The translations under genes and the position numbers were made by a program. A DNA stretch of 8,114 nt, from the NCBI GenBank assembly GCA_023397905.1, contig JAEWSZ010000119.1:1-8114 (forward strand), written 5' to 3'. Under the pieces are notes generated by a model that worked only from the letters and a program-made list of their open reading frames with translations, ran no database searches and was not told where the DNA came from. Of the stretch, positions 1 through 5,691 are shown piece by piece. How positions within the stretch are numbered: position 1 is the first letter of the stretch; each line of letters opens with the position of its first letter. The stretch is from Bacillota bacterium (GTDB taxonomy: Bacteria; Bacillota; Clostridia; Acetivibrionales; DSM-1351).

Positions 1-810
1 CTTCCCGACATTCAAAAGGGTCAGAAGGCAAAGGTTCTTTCTCCCAGAGCCATCAACGGGAATACAAAACCCGCTGCCAGGTACACGGAAGCGAGCTTGC
101 TTTCGGCCATGGAGCATCCGGGGAAATTTGTGGACGACAAAGCCCTGAAGGAGACCCTGGAAACCACCAGCGGTCTTGGCACGCCTGCCACAAGGGCGGA
201 TATAATAGAAAAGTTATTCAACACATTTTATGTTGAGCGCAGGGGCAAGGATATATATCCCACTTCAAAGGGTATCCAGCTGGTAGGCCTGGTACCGGAG
301 GACCTCAAGTCGCCTGAGCTCACTGCAAAATGGGAGCAGCAGCTTTCGCTCATCAGCAAAGGCAAGGTCAATTCCAAAGCCTTCGTGGGCGACATGAGAG
401 GCTATGCCACCAGGCTTGTAAGCGCCGTTATAGCAAATTCGGAGCAGTTCAGGCACGATAACGTCACAAGGGAAAAGTGCCCTGAGTGCGGGAAATATCT
501 TCTTGAGGTAAACGGCAAAAAAGGAAAAATGCTGGTTTGCCCGGACAGGGAGTGCGGCCACAGGAAAACCGTAACTGTGGTTTCAAACGCCAGATGCCCC
601 GAATGCCACAAGAAGATGGAAATAAGAGGCGAAGGCGAAAACAAAGCTTTCTATTGCGTATGCGGCTACAGGGAAAAGCTGGAGGCTTTTAAAAAGCGCA
701 AGGGCGAGCAGGTGGACAAAAAAGAGGTGACGAGATTTTTAAAACAGCAGGAAGCGGATGAAAGCATAAATTCCGCGCTTGCCGACGCCCTGGCAAAGTG
801 GAAAAAGTAA
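1..810 (+). CDS. topB: DNA topoisomerase III, C-terminal part (5' end outside window)
   Basis: This is the last 269 codons of a type IA topoisomerase, open from the first base, so the true start lies upstream. Such enzymes cut one strand through a tyrosine, pass the other strand, and relax or decatenate DNA. The Toprim domain and catalytic tyrosine would be upstream and are not visible. What is visible is the conserved type IA stretch RYTEASLLSAMEHPGKF (bases about 79-129) followed by LGTPATRADIIEKLF (175-219) and IYPTSKGIQLVGLVPEDL (250-303), a combination typical of Firmicute TopB rather than TopA. The C-terminus carries two Cys4 zinc-ribbon-like modules: CPEC...CPDREC (about 478-555) and CPEC...CVC (about 595-663). 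The gene ends in TAA and no convincing terminator follows, so some read-through into the next unit is possible. The ATG at 97 is internal, not a start. Confidence 0.93.
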   Translation, partial: LPDIQKGQKAKVLSPRAINGNTKPAARYTEASLLSAMEHPGKFVDDKALKETLETTSGLGTPATRADIIEKLFNTFYVERRGKDIYPTSKGIQLVGLVPEDLKSPELTAKWEQQLSLISKGKVNSKAFVGDMRGYATRLVSAVIANSEQFRHDNVTREKCPECGKYLLEVNGKKGKMLVCPDRECGHRKTVTVVSNARCPECHKKMEIRGEGENKAFYCVCGYREKLEAFKKRKGEQVDKKEVTRFLKQQEADESINSALADALAKWKK

Positions 811-847
811 ATGGGGAGAATAACCCTGAAATGTGTCTTTCTGCGGA

Positions 848-876
848 TTGACAAAGAATATTGATTATAGTATTAT
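848..876 (+). promoter_or_regulatory. Sigma-A-type promoter of the larE unit
   Basis: TTGACA at 848-853 is separated by exactly 17 bases from TATTAT at 871-876, one mismatch from consensus over both hexamers. Transcription would start near base 883, giving a leader of about 60 bases before the larE ATG at 942. Its position just after topB suggests the larE-lyase pair has its own promoter. Confidence 0.7.
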
Positions 877-928
877 CTTTATAATTTACATAGGAATAGT
901 AGGGCTTTTCATTATTATTATAAAGATA
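874..928 (+). repeat. 12-bp perfect inverted repeat in the larE leader
   Basis: TATCTTTATAAT at 874-885 is the exact reverse complement of ATTATAAAGATA at 917-928, with 31 bases between. The left arm overlaps the -10 box and predicted transcription start. The right arm ends on the first base of the AGGAG ribosome site (928-932). It could be a split operator or, if the start site lies slightly upstream, an RNA stem bordering the Shine-Dalgarno sequence. The function is inferred only from position. Confidence 0.5.
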
Positions 929-941
929 GGAGATTGATGTT

Positions 942-1766
942 ATGAACATTTACGATAAGTTTGAAGATTTAAAGAGTACTATCGGTACGCTTAACAACGC
1001 CGCAGTGGCATTTTCAGGAGGAGTTGATTCCACCTTCCTGCTGAAGGTGGCCGCAGACGTACTTGGCAGCGACAGGGTAGTTGCGGTTACGGCGCACTCG
1101 TCGACCTATCCGGAAAGAGAATTGCGTGAAGCAAAGGACTTTGCCAGTAGCAATTCCATAAAGCACAGGGTTATAATATCGGAAGAGCTGGATGTTGACG
1201 GGTTCTCTGACAATCCCGTAAACCGGTGCTATCTCTGTAAAAACGAACTCTATGAGAAAATTGAAGCGGTGGCAAAGGAAGAGGGAATTGACAGCATTCT
1301 GGAAGGCTCAAATTTTGACGACATAGGGGATTTCAGACCGGGAATGCAGGCGGTGAGCGAGCATGGCATACTGAGCCCTCTGAAAAAGGTCCAGCTGACC
1401 AAAGAGGAGATCCGCCAGCTTTCAAAGGAAATGGGCTTAAAGACATGGAATAAGCAGGCTTTTGCATGTCTGTCCTCCAGATTTCCCTATGGTGAAAAAA
1501 TTACAAAAGAGAGATTGAATATGATCGACAGGGCTGAACAGCTGTTGCTGGATCTGGGATTTAACCAGGTGAGAGTGAGATTCCACAAGGATATTGCCAG
1601 GATCGAAGTAGGCCAGGAGGTATTTTCAAAAATCATTGAGCCCGGTATAAGAGAGAAAATTTACACGGAATTCAAGAAAATAGGATTTATGTATACGGCA
1701 TTGGATTTAAAGGGTTACAGAACAGGAAGCATGAATGAAGGGTTGAGCAAAGATGACAAAAAATGA
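942..1766 (+). CDS. larE: ATP-dependent sulfur transferase, LarE family
   Basis: This is a 274-residue cytoplasmic PP-loop ATPase of the LarE family, about the usual family length. LarE adenylates a pyridinium carboxylate mononucleotide and installs sulfur on it during synthesis of the nickel-pincer nucleotide cofactor of lactate racemase. The PP-loop SGGVDSTFLL is at residues 25-34. The family block ACLSSRFPYG holds Cys176, the same number as the sacrificial cysteine of Lactobacillus plantarum LarE, and RVRFHKDIARIE follows at about 211-222. The only other cysteines form a CxxC (NRCYLC, Cys96 and Cys99) that the Lactobacillus enzyme lacks. A three-cysteine set is the pattern of LarE proteins that carry a [4Fe-4S] cluster and transfer sulfur catalytically. 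The start is supported by AGGAG at 928-932, 9 bases upstream. The 3' end overlaps the next gene by 14 bases. No larA, larB or larC is in the window, so the physiological acceptor is open. Confidence 0.88.
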   Translation: MNIYDKFEDLKSTIGTLNNAAVAFSGGVDSTFLLKVAADVLGSDRVVAVTAHSSTYPERELREAKDFASSNSIKHRVIISEELDVDGFSDNPVNRCYLCKNELYEKIEAVAKEEGIDSILEGSNFDDIGDFRPGMQAVSEHGILSPLKKVQLTKEEIRQLSKEMGLKTWNKQAFACLSSRFPYGEKITKERLNMIDRAEQLLLDLGFNQVRVRFHKDIARIEVGQEVFSKIIEPGIREKIYTEFKKIGFMYTALDLKGYRTGSMNEGLSKDDKK

Positions 1767-2919
1767 TGACTGCAGCTGTCAAGTCGGAATCGAGACAAAA
1801 GTAGTTCACGGCTCAAAGGGCTGCGACAATAATACCGGTGCCATCAGCTTTCCCATATATCAGAGCGCGACCTTTAGGCACCCGGGGCTTAACCAGTCCA
1901 CCGGCTATGATTATTCGCGCCTTCAGAATCCCACACGTCAGGAGCTTGAAGAGACTATGGCCATCCTGGAAAACGGCAGATCAGGTTTTGCATTTTCAAG
2001 CGGTATGGCGGCCATATCTTCGGTGCTGAAGCTGTTTTCACCTGGCCAGCATATTATCGTCTCTGACGACCTTTATGGAGGGACTTACAGGATATTTGAA
2101 GAAGTATATAAAAACTACGGGCTGAAATTCAGTTATGTCAATACTTCAGAGTTATCTGAAATAGAGAAGGCGTATACTTCAAATACCGCAGCCGTATTTG
2201 TGGAGACGCCGACCAATCCCATGATGAAGGTGACCGACATCCGGCAGCTTTCGGAATATGTCAGGTCCAGGAATTCATTGCTCATTGTGGACAACACTTT
2301 TTTGACCCCATATTTTCAGAGGCCGCTGGAGCTTGGCGCGGACATGGTCATACACAGCGGTACAAAATACCTCGGGGGCCATAACGATACGCTGGCCGGC
2401 TTTGTGGTTTTAAATGACAGCTTTCTGGCTGAAAAGCTGGTGCTGATCCAGAAGTCTGAAGGCGCGGTGCTGGCTCCATTTGACAGCTGGCTTTTGCTGA
2501 GGGGCATAAAGACCCTGGGCGTCAGGCTTGAAAAGCAGCAGCAAAACGCCATGGAAATAGTGAAATGGCTTAAAAAAAACAAGCATGTCAAAAAGGTATA
2601 TTATGTGGGGCTGCCCGAACATGAAGGCTATGAAATTTCTTTGAAGCAGTCCTCGGGATTTGGAGCCATGATTTCTTTTGAGGTGGATTCGGCCGGCCTG
2701 GTGGAAAAAATTTTACGGGAAATAAAGGTAATCATGTTTGCCGAAAGTTTGGGCGGGGTTGAAAGCCTGATAACCTATCCCATGATACAGACCCATGCCG
2801 CAGTGCCAGAGGAAATCAGAAACAGGATCGGGGTCAATGACAGACTGCTGAGGCTTTCGGTGGGAATCGAAAATGTAAATGACCTTATAAAGGACCTGGA
2901 ACAGGCAATGGGAGAGTAA
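1753..2919 (+). CDS. PLP-dependent trans-sulfuration enzyme (cystathionine gamma-synthase/lyase family)
   Basis: This 388-residue protein is a full-length fold-type I PLP enzyme of the Cys/Met metabolism family, which makes or cleaves C-S bonds in cysteine, homocysteine or cystathionine. Visible family residues are YDYSR (52-56, phosphate-binding Tyr and Arg from the partner subunit), FSSGMAA (81-87), Tyr108 (ring stacking), ETPTNP (151-156), Asp180 (pyridine nitrogen), SGTKYLGGH with the Schiff-base Lys205, and RLLRLSVGIE with Arg367 for the substrate carboxylate. The exact reaction (synthase, gamma-lyase, beta-lyase or desulfhydrase) cannot be decided from sequence, so no symbol is given. 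Its ATG lies 14 bases inside larE, with a weak AAGGG-like ribosome site in larE codons, which implies translational coupling. All three cysteines (7, 9 and 24) lie in the N-terminal segment, including a CxC pair. A bidirectional terminator follows. Confidence 0.9.
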   Translation: MTKNDDCSCQVGIETKVVHGSKGCDNNTGAISFPIYQSATFRHPGLNQSTGYDYSRLQNPTRQELEETMAILENGRSGFAFSSGMAAISSVLKLFSPGQHIIVSDDLYGGTYRIFEEVYKNYGLKFSYVNTSELSEIEKAYTSNTAAVFVETPTNPMMKVTDIRQLSEYVRSRNSLLIVDNTFLTPYFQRPLELGADMVIHSGTKYLGGHNDTLAGFVVLNDSFLAEKLVLIQKSEGAVLAPFDSWLLLRGIKTLGVRLEKQQQNAMEIVKWLKKNKHVKKVYYVGLPEHEGYEISLKQSSGFGAMISFEVDSAGLVEKILREIKVIMFAESLGGVESLITYPMIQTHAAVPEEIRNRIGVNDRLLRLSVGIENVNDLIKDLEQAMGE

Positions 2920-2922
2920 TTT

Positions 2923-3082
2923 ACAGAATTCAGGAGCGAGAATTCAGGATTCAGAATGAAGCCCTAAAGGCAGCACGAAAATTTAGATCCTAAAAAGGGA
3001 ACGATTCTTAAATAAGAACAGTCCCCTTTTTGCATCTTTAAAAGCTTTTATTCTGATTTCTGACTGCTGACAACTGACTCCT
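2923..3082. repeat. Imperfect inverted repeat around the convergent terminator (MITE-like)
   Basis: The left segment 2923-2960 is built from short reiterations of CAGAATTCAGGA and ATTCAG. The right segment 3047-3082 is built from TTCTGA, CTGACT and CTGACA. Reverse-complementing the right segment gives an AGGAGTCAG...TCAGAAT pattern resembling the left segment with one gap. The right arm touches the stop codon of the regulator gene. It resembles small dispersed intergenic elements or slippage products, and no coding sequence lies within it. Confidence 0.45.
2992..3031. terminator. Bidirectional rho-independent terminator
   Basis: AAAAAGGGAAC (2992-3002) pairs with GTCCCCTTTTT (3021-3031) with one mismatch, and the inner TTCTT/AAGAA adds further pairs around a short AAAT loop. 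The flanking A and T runs make it work in both directions. It lies between two converging genes, the PLP enzyme on the plus strand and the Rrf2 regulator on the minus strand. Confidence 0.8.
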
Positions 3083-3527
3083 AAATATAAAACATAAACT
3101 GATCGCCGGATTTGGACCTCTCGGATTCCAATACCAGGTCGTTGAGGGTTATGCCCTTTAAGACCGTTGCAATCGCCTTGTCCATATTGTTCCATATGAG
3201 GCCGTTTAAGGAGTGCTCGATTTCAATAGCCACATCTGAAACCGACCGCTCGGTTTTTTCAAATAAACTTATTTCAACTGCCTGAAGTATGTCATATGCC
3301 GTGATCTTGTCTGACGGCTTCGAAAGCTGATAACCTCCCTGGGACCCCTTAATGGAATTTACCAGTTTTGATCTTTTCAGCAGTGAAAAGACCTGCTCCA
3401 GGTATATTTTTGAAATACCCAGCTTTTCAGCAATACTTATAACCGTTACAAATTCTCCGCCGCTGCCCAGCTGTGCAACGCTTATCATTGCAGCCAGGCC
3501 GTATCTGCCTTTTGAAGAAATTCTCAT
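3081..3527 (-). CDS. cymR: Rrf2-family transcriptional repressor, CymR-like
   Basis: This 148-residue cytoplasmic DNA-binding protein of the Rrf2 family starts with the hallmark MRISSKGRYGL. It has a winged helix-turn-helix over about residues 1-80: SIAEKLGIS, then YLEQVFSLLKRSKLV as the recognition region, then the wing KGSQGGYQLSKP. The protein has no cysteine, so it cannot hold the Fe-S cluster of IscR or NsrR. The ending QFMFYI closely matches the YMFYI end of Bacillus CymR, the master repressor of cysteine metabolism that acts in complex with the O-acetylserine sulfhydrylase CysK. The genes around it (trans-sulfuration enzyme, methionine importer) fit that role. ATG at 3527 is preceded by GGAGG (complement of 3533-3537) at 5-base spacing. 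It is divergent from metN, a usual layout for an autoregulated repressor. Rrf2 membership is firm; the CymR assignment is inference. Confidence 0.85.
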   Translation of the reverse strand: MRISSKGRYGLAAMISVAQLGSGGEFVTVISIAEKLGISKIYLEQVFSLLKRSKLVNSIKGSQGGYQLSKPSDKITAYDILQAVEISLFEKTERSVSDVAIEIEHSLNGLIWNNMDKAIATVLKGITLNDLVLESERSKSGDQFMFYI

Positions 3528-3560
3528 CTTTTCCTCCGTTTCGTTTCATAAAAATTATGG

Positions 3561-3606
3561 TTGAAATTTTAACTTTTCAATCAATAGTAATTGGTTTTTG
3601 CAATTA
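3561..3606. repeat. Two small palindromes in the leader of the CymR-like gene
   Basis: TTGAAA (3561-3566) pairs with TTTCAA (3575-3580), and TAATTG (3588-3593) pairs with CAATTA (3601-3606) around a 7-base spacer. Both lie between the predicted minus-strand promoter and the regulator's start codon. They could be leader hairpins or protein sites, but they may also be chance in AT-rich DNA. Confidence 0.25.
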
Positions 3607-3631
3607 TTAACATTATCCGGCGCAATTCCAA

Positions 3632-3651
3632 TTTCATAGTAATTATATATG
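3632..3651 (-). promoter_or_regulatory. Operator-like motif copy 3, at the CymR-like gene promoter
   Basis: Read on the plus strand, this 20-mer (TTTCATAG...ATATATG) matches the copy at 3814-3833 at 16 of 20 positions without gaps. It overlaps the predicted start of the repressor gene, which suggests autoregulation. The TTGGAATT on the minus strand at 3624-3631, directly next to it, may belong to the same site. In such AT-rich DNA a match of this quality is suggestive, not proof. Confidence 0.35.
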
Positions 3652-3656
3652 TTTTT

Positions 3657-3686
3657 ATTAAATCATATATATTGTTTATTTGTCAA
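3657..3686 (-). promoter_or_regulatory. Candidate promoter of the CymR-like gene
   Basis: On the minus strand, TTGACA (complement of 3681-3686) is followed after 18 bases by TTTAAT (complement of 3657-3662). This would give a leader of about 120 bases. An operator-like motif (3632-3651) begins immediately downstream, where a bound repressor would cover the start site. Confidence 0.45.
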
Positions 3687-3764
3687 TACATTTGGAAAAG
3701 GTGTGTACGGAATGGCCTTAGTACCCTCATTCACAGATGTTTATCCATAACCCATATTTTTTAT

Positions 3765-3793
3765 TTGACAAAGAAAGTACTAGTAAATATACT
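3765..3793 (+). promoter_or_regulatory. Upstream tandem promoter P1 of metNIQ
   Basis: TTGACA (3765-3770), 17 bases, then TATACT (3788-3793). The expected start is near 3800, leaving a 200-base leader to metN. A 6-bp inverted repeat, AAAGTA (3774-3779) with TACTTT (3790-3795), lies across the spacer and -10 box and could be part of a regulator site. Confidence 0.6.
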
Positions 3794-3813
3794 TTTATTT
3801 GTGGGATTTTATA

Positions 3814-3833
3814 ATTCATACTATTCATATATG
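3814..3833 (+). promoter_or_regulatory. Operator-like motif copy 1, downstream of P1
   Basis: ATTCATACTATTCATATATG contains ATTCATA twice at a 9-base step. It lies 20 bases after the -10 box of P1 and 17 bases before the -35 box of P2. Its reverse complement is repeated at 3899-3918 with 18 of 20 matches, so the two copies form a long inverted repeat enclosing P2. Confidence 0.5.
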
Positions 3834-3850
3834 AGATTGCAATAATTTTA

Positions 3851-3879
3851 TTGACAAAAGCTTCCTGGTAATCTATACT
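3851..3879 (+). promoter_or_regulatory. Proximal tandem promoter P2 of metNIQ
   Basis: TTGACA (3851-3856), 17 bases, then TATACT (3874-3879), the same hexamers and spacing as P1, 86 bases downstream of it. TTGACAAA and the GTAA before the -10 box are also shared, which suggests a duplicated promoter block. Transcription would start near 3886, about 115 bases before the metN ATG. Confidence 0.65.
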
Positions 3880-3898
3880 ATAGGAAACCATCACAAAA

Positions 3899-3918
3899 CA
3901 TATATGAATTATATGAAT
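3899..3918 (+). promoter_or_regulatory. Operator-like motif copy 2, downstream of P2
   Basis: CATATATGAATTATATGAAT contains TATGAAT twice at a 9-base step and is the inverted copy of 3814-3833 (18 of 20). It starts 19 bases after the -10 box of P2, where a bound repressor would block start or early elongation. The adjacent divergent CymR-like protein is the obvious candidate ligand. Confidence 0.5.
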
Positions 3919-3961
3919 ACTTGCATTTCTTATGCGAATTATGAAACTTTTATGTTTTGAT

Positions 3962-3981
3962 TGCACAAAAAAATTTGTGCA
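3962..3981 (+). repeat. 8-bp hairpin just before the metN ribosome site
   Basis: TGCACAAA (3962-3969) and TTTGTGCA (3974-3981) are perfect complements around an AAAA loop. The hairpin ends 9 bases before GGAGG (3991-3995). It lacks a trailing T run, so it is not an intrinsic terminator on the plus strand. It may stabilise the mRNA, modulate translation, or be a DNA palindrome for a dimeric protein. Confidence 0.5.
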
Positions 3982-4000
3982 GAACCTGATGGAGGTTATG

Positions 4001-5020
4001 ATGGAAAAAGGGAACCCGATAATAGAAATTAGAGCTCTTACAAAGATATTTTACGCTGACGGAAGAGAAGTTAAAGCCCTGGAGAATATTGATCTTTCCA
4101 TTGATAAGGGATCCATATTCGGAATCATTGGAATGAGCGGAGCCGGAAAAAGCACCCTGGTGCGCTGTATCAATTATATTGAGAAGCCCACCGGAGGTAC
4201 TATTGTAGTTGACGGAAGAAATTTGTCGGAATTGAACGAACGGGATTTAAGGGATGTCAGACGGTCTATGGGAATGATATTTCAGCAGTTCAACCTGCTC
4301 ATGCAGAGGACCGCTGAAGAAAATATCACATTTCCGCTGGAGGTTGCGGGAGTTAAAAAGACGGAAGCCCAAAAGCGCGCAAATGAGCTTCTGGAAATAG
4401 TCGGCCTGGTGGATAAAGCCAATGCATACCCCTCCCAGCTTTCAGGAGGACAGAAGCAAAGAATTGCAATAGCGCGTGCCCTGGCTACAAATCCAAAGGT
4501 GCTGCTGTGCGACGAGGCAACTTCGGCGCTGGATCCGACAACTACGAAAGCCATACTTGATTTGCTGAAGGATATTAACAGGCGGCTGGGTATAACCATA
4601 GTTATAATAACGCATGAAATGAGTGTTATTGAACAGATATGCTCCCATGTGGCAATAATCGATGAGAGCGGTATTGCGGAGGAAGGTACTGTTGCGGAGG
4701 TGTTTTCACATCCTAAAACAGTTTCGGCCCAAAGGCTGGTATACCCTGAAGGCAAAAGGCTGGAGCAGTTTATCGGAAAACGGTGCTGCAGAATCGTTTT
4801 TGAAGGCAGCTCCTCTTTTGATCCGGTTGTATCGCGGATGATCCTGGAATGCAAGGCGCAGGTAAATATTTTGTTTGCCGACATGAAGGATATCGACGGG
4901 AAGGCCTTTGGACAGCTGGTCCTCCAATTACCGCAGGATGACGGAGTTTCAGATAAAATAATACATTATCTGAGGTCGCAGAATTTATCGGTAGAGGAGG
5001 TAAATGATTATGTGGGATAG
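4001..5020 (+). CDS. metN: Methionine ABC transporter ATP-binding protein MetN
   Basis: MetN is the cytoplasmic ATPase of the MetNIQ importer, which takes up L- and D-methionine. The 339 residues show the whole ABC domain: Walker A GMSGAGKST (44-52), Q-loop FQQFNLL (94-100), signature LSGGQ (147-151), Walker B VLLCDEATSALD (167-178) and switch His205. About residues 265-335 form the NIL domain, which in MetN binds methionine and shuts transport when the internal pool is high. I chose ATG 4001 because GGAGG (3991-3995) is 5 bases upstream. ATG 3998 is in frame but too close, and the upstream in-frame ATG 3932 has no ribosome site and would add unrelated residues. The length fits the family (about 340). 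It overlaps metI by 17 bases, or by 11 if metI starts at 5010. It is first gene of the operon, under P1 and P2. Confidence 0.95.
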   Translation: MEKGNPIIEIRALTKIFYADGREVKALENIDLSIDKGSIFGIIGMSGAGKSTLVRCINYIEKPTGGTIVVDGRNLSELNERDLRDVRRSMGMIFQQFNLLMQRTAEENITFPLEVAGVKKTEAQKRANELLEIVGLVDKANAYPSQLSGGQKQRIAIARALATNPKVLLCDEATSALDPTTTKAILDLLKDINRRLGITIVIITHEMSVIEQICSHVAIIDESGIAEEGTVAEVFSHPKTVSAQRLVYPEGKRLEQFIGKRCCRIVFEGSSSFDPVVSRMILECKAQVNILFADMKDIDGKAFGQLVLQLPQDDGVSDKIIHYLRSQNLSVEEVNDYVG

Positions 5021-5669
5021 TTCAATGGTGACTATGATATTATGGGGGTTGCTGGAGAGCCTCTACATGACATTTCTTTCAACGCTGCTGGCCTATATTC
5101 TGGGGCTTCCTCTGGGAGTGCTGCTGGTCACAAGTGAAAAGAACGGTATATTGCCGCTGCCAAACCTTAACAGGGTTTTGAATGTAATTGTAAACCTGCT
5201 GAGGTCAATACCGTTTCTGATATTGCTGATGGCAGTTTCGCCGTTCACAAGAATTATTATCGGTACAACGATAGGCTCCACGGCTACAGTGGTTCCGCTT
5301 GTAATATCGGCTGCGCCTTTTATTGCAAGAGTGGTCGAATCCTCCATCAAGGAAGTGGACAAAGGGGTTATTGAAGCTGCCATATCCATGGGCTGCAGTC
5401 CTTTCCAGATTGTCAGGAAAGTAATGCTGCCGGAGGCGGTACCTTCGCTTATTATTGGGGCAGCCATAACTACCACCACCATACTGGGCTACAGCGCAAT
5501 GGCAGGAGCAGTGGCAGGCGGCGGCCTGGGGGATATAGCCATACGCTATGGATATCACAGGTATCAGGAAGACGTAATGCTTATTACGGTGGCACTGCTG
5601 GTTGTATTAGTTCAGGTGGCGCAGGAAATTGGCATGAAAATTGCTAAAAAGCAAGACAAACGGAAATAA
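5010..5669 (+). CDS. metI: Methionine ABC transporter permease MetI
   Basis: This 219-residue integral membrane permease forms a homodimer as the methionine channel and docks MetN. About five hydrophobic segments are visible: roughly residues 13-41, 57-78, 88-108, 146-168 and 189-208. The coupling loop EVDKGVIEAAISMGCSPFQI (115-134) carries the EAA motif that contacts the ATPase. AGGAGG at 4995-5000 is 9 bases before ATG 5010 but only 3 before the alternative in-frame ATG 5004, so 5010 is preferred; the difference is two residues. The start lies within the end of metN, implying coupled translation. The tail is strongly basic and cytoplasmic. Confidence 0.94.
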   Translation: MWDSSMVTMILWGLLESLYMTFLSTLLAYILGLPLGVLLVTSEKNGILPLPNLNRVLNVIVNLLRSIPFLILLMAVSPFTRIIIGTTIGSTATVVPLVISAAPFIARVVESSIKEVDKGVIEAAISMGCSPFQIVRKVMLPEAVPSLIIGAAITTTTILGYSAMAGAVAGGGLGDIAIRYGYHRYQEDVMLITVALLVVLVQVAQEIGMKIAKKQDKRK

Positions 5670-5691
5670 AATTATGGGAGGTCGTTTTTAA

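Noticed and set aside
97..810. A separate 237-residue gene starting at ATG 97.
   Set aside because: The same frame is open back to base 1 and encodes conserved topoisomerase residues upstream of this ATG, so it is internal to topB.
3081..3527. Assignment as IscR or another Fe-S-sensing Rrf2 protein.
   Set aside because: The protein has no cysteine at all, and no isc or suf genes are adjacent.
3591..3845. Open frame of 84 codons on the plus strand in the regulatory region.
   Set aside because: It begins with a TTG without a ribosome site, has a composition set by AT-rich DNA, and overlaps both promoter P1 and the operator-like motif.
3727..3966. Open frame of 79 codons on the minus strand across the metNIQ promoters.
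   Set aside because: It has no recognisable family or ribosome site, and it covers two near-consensus promoters on the other strand.
3932..4000. Upstream in-frame start for metN, adding 23 residues with a CxxC and several methionines.
   Set aside because: There is no ribosome site before 3932, the added residues do not belong to MetN, and GGAGG at 3991-3995 points to 4001. An in-frame stop-free stretch this short is easily chance.
4282..4884. Long antisense frame (200 codons) inside metN.
   Set aside because: It is a shadow of the strongly conserved metN coding frame, and its translation resembles no family.
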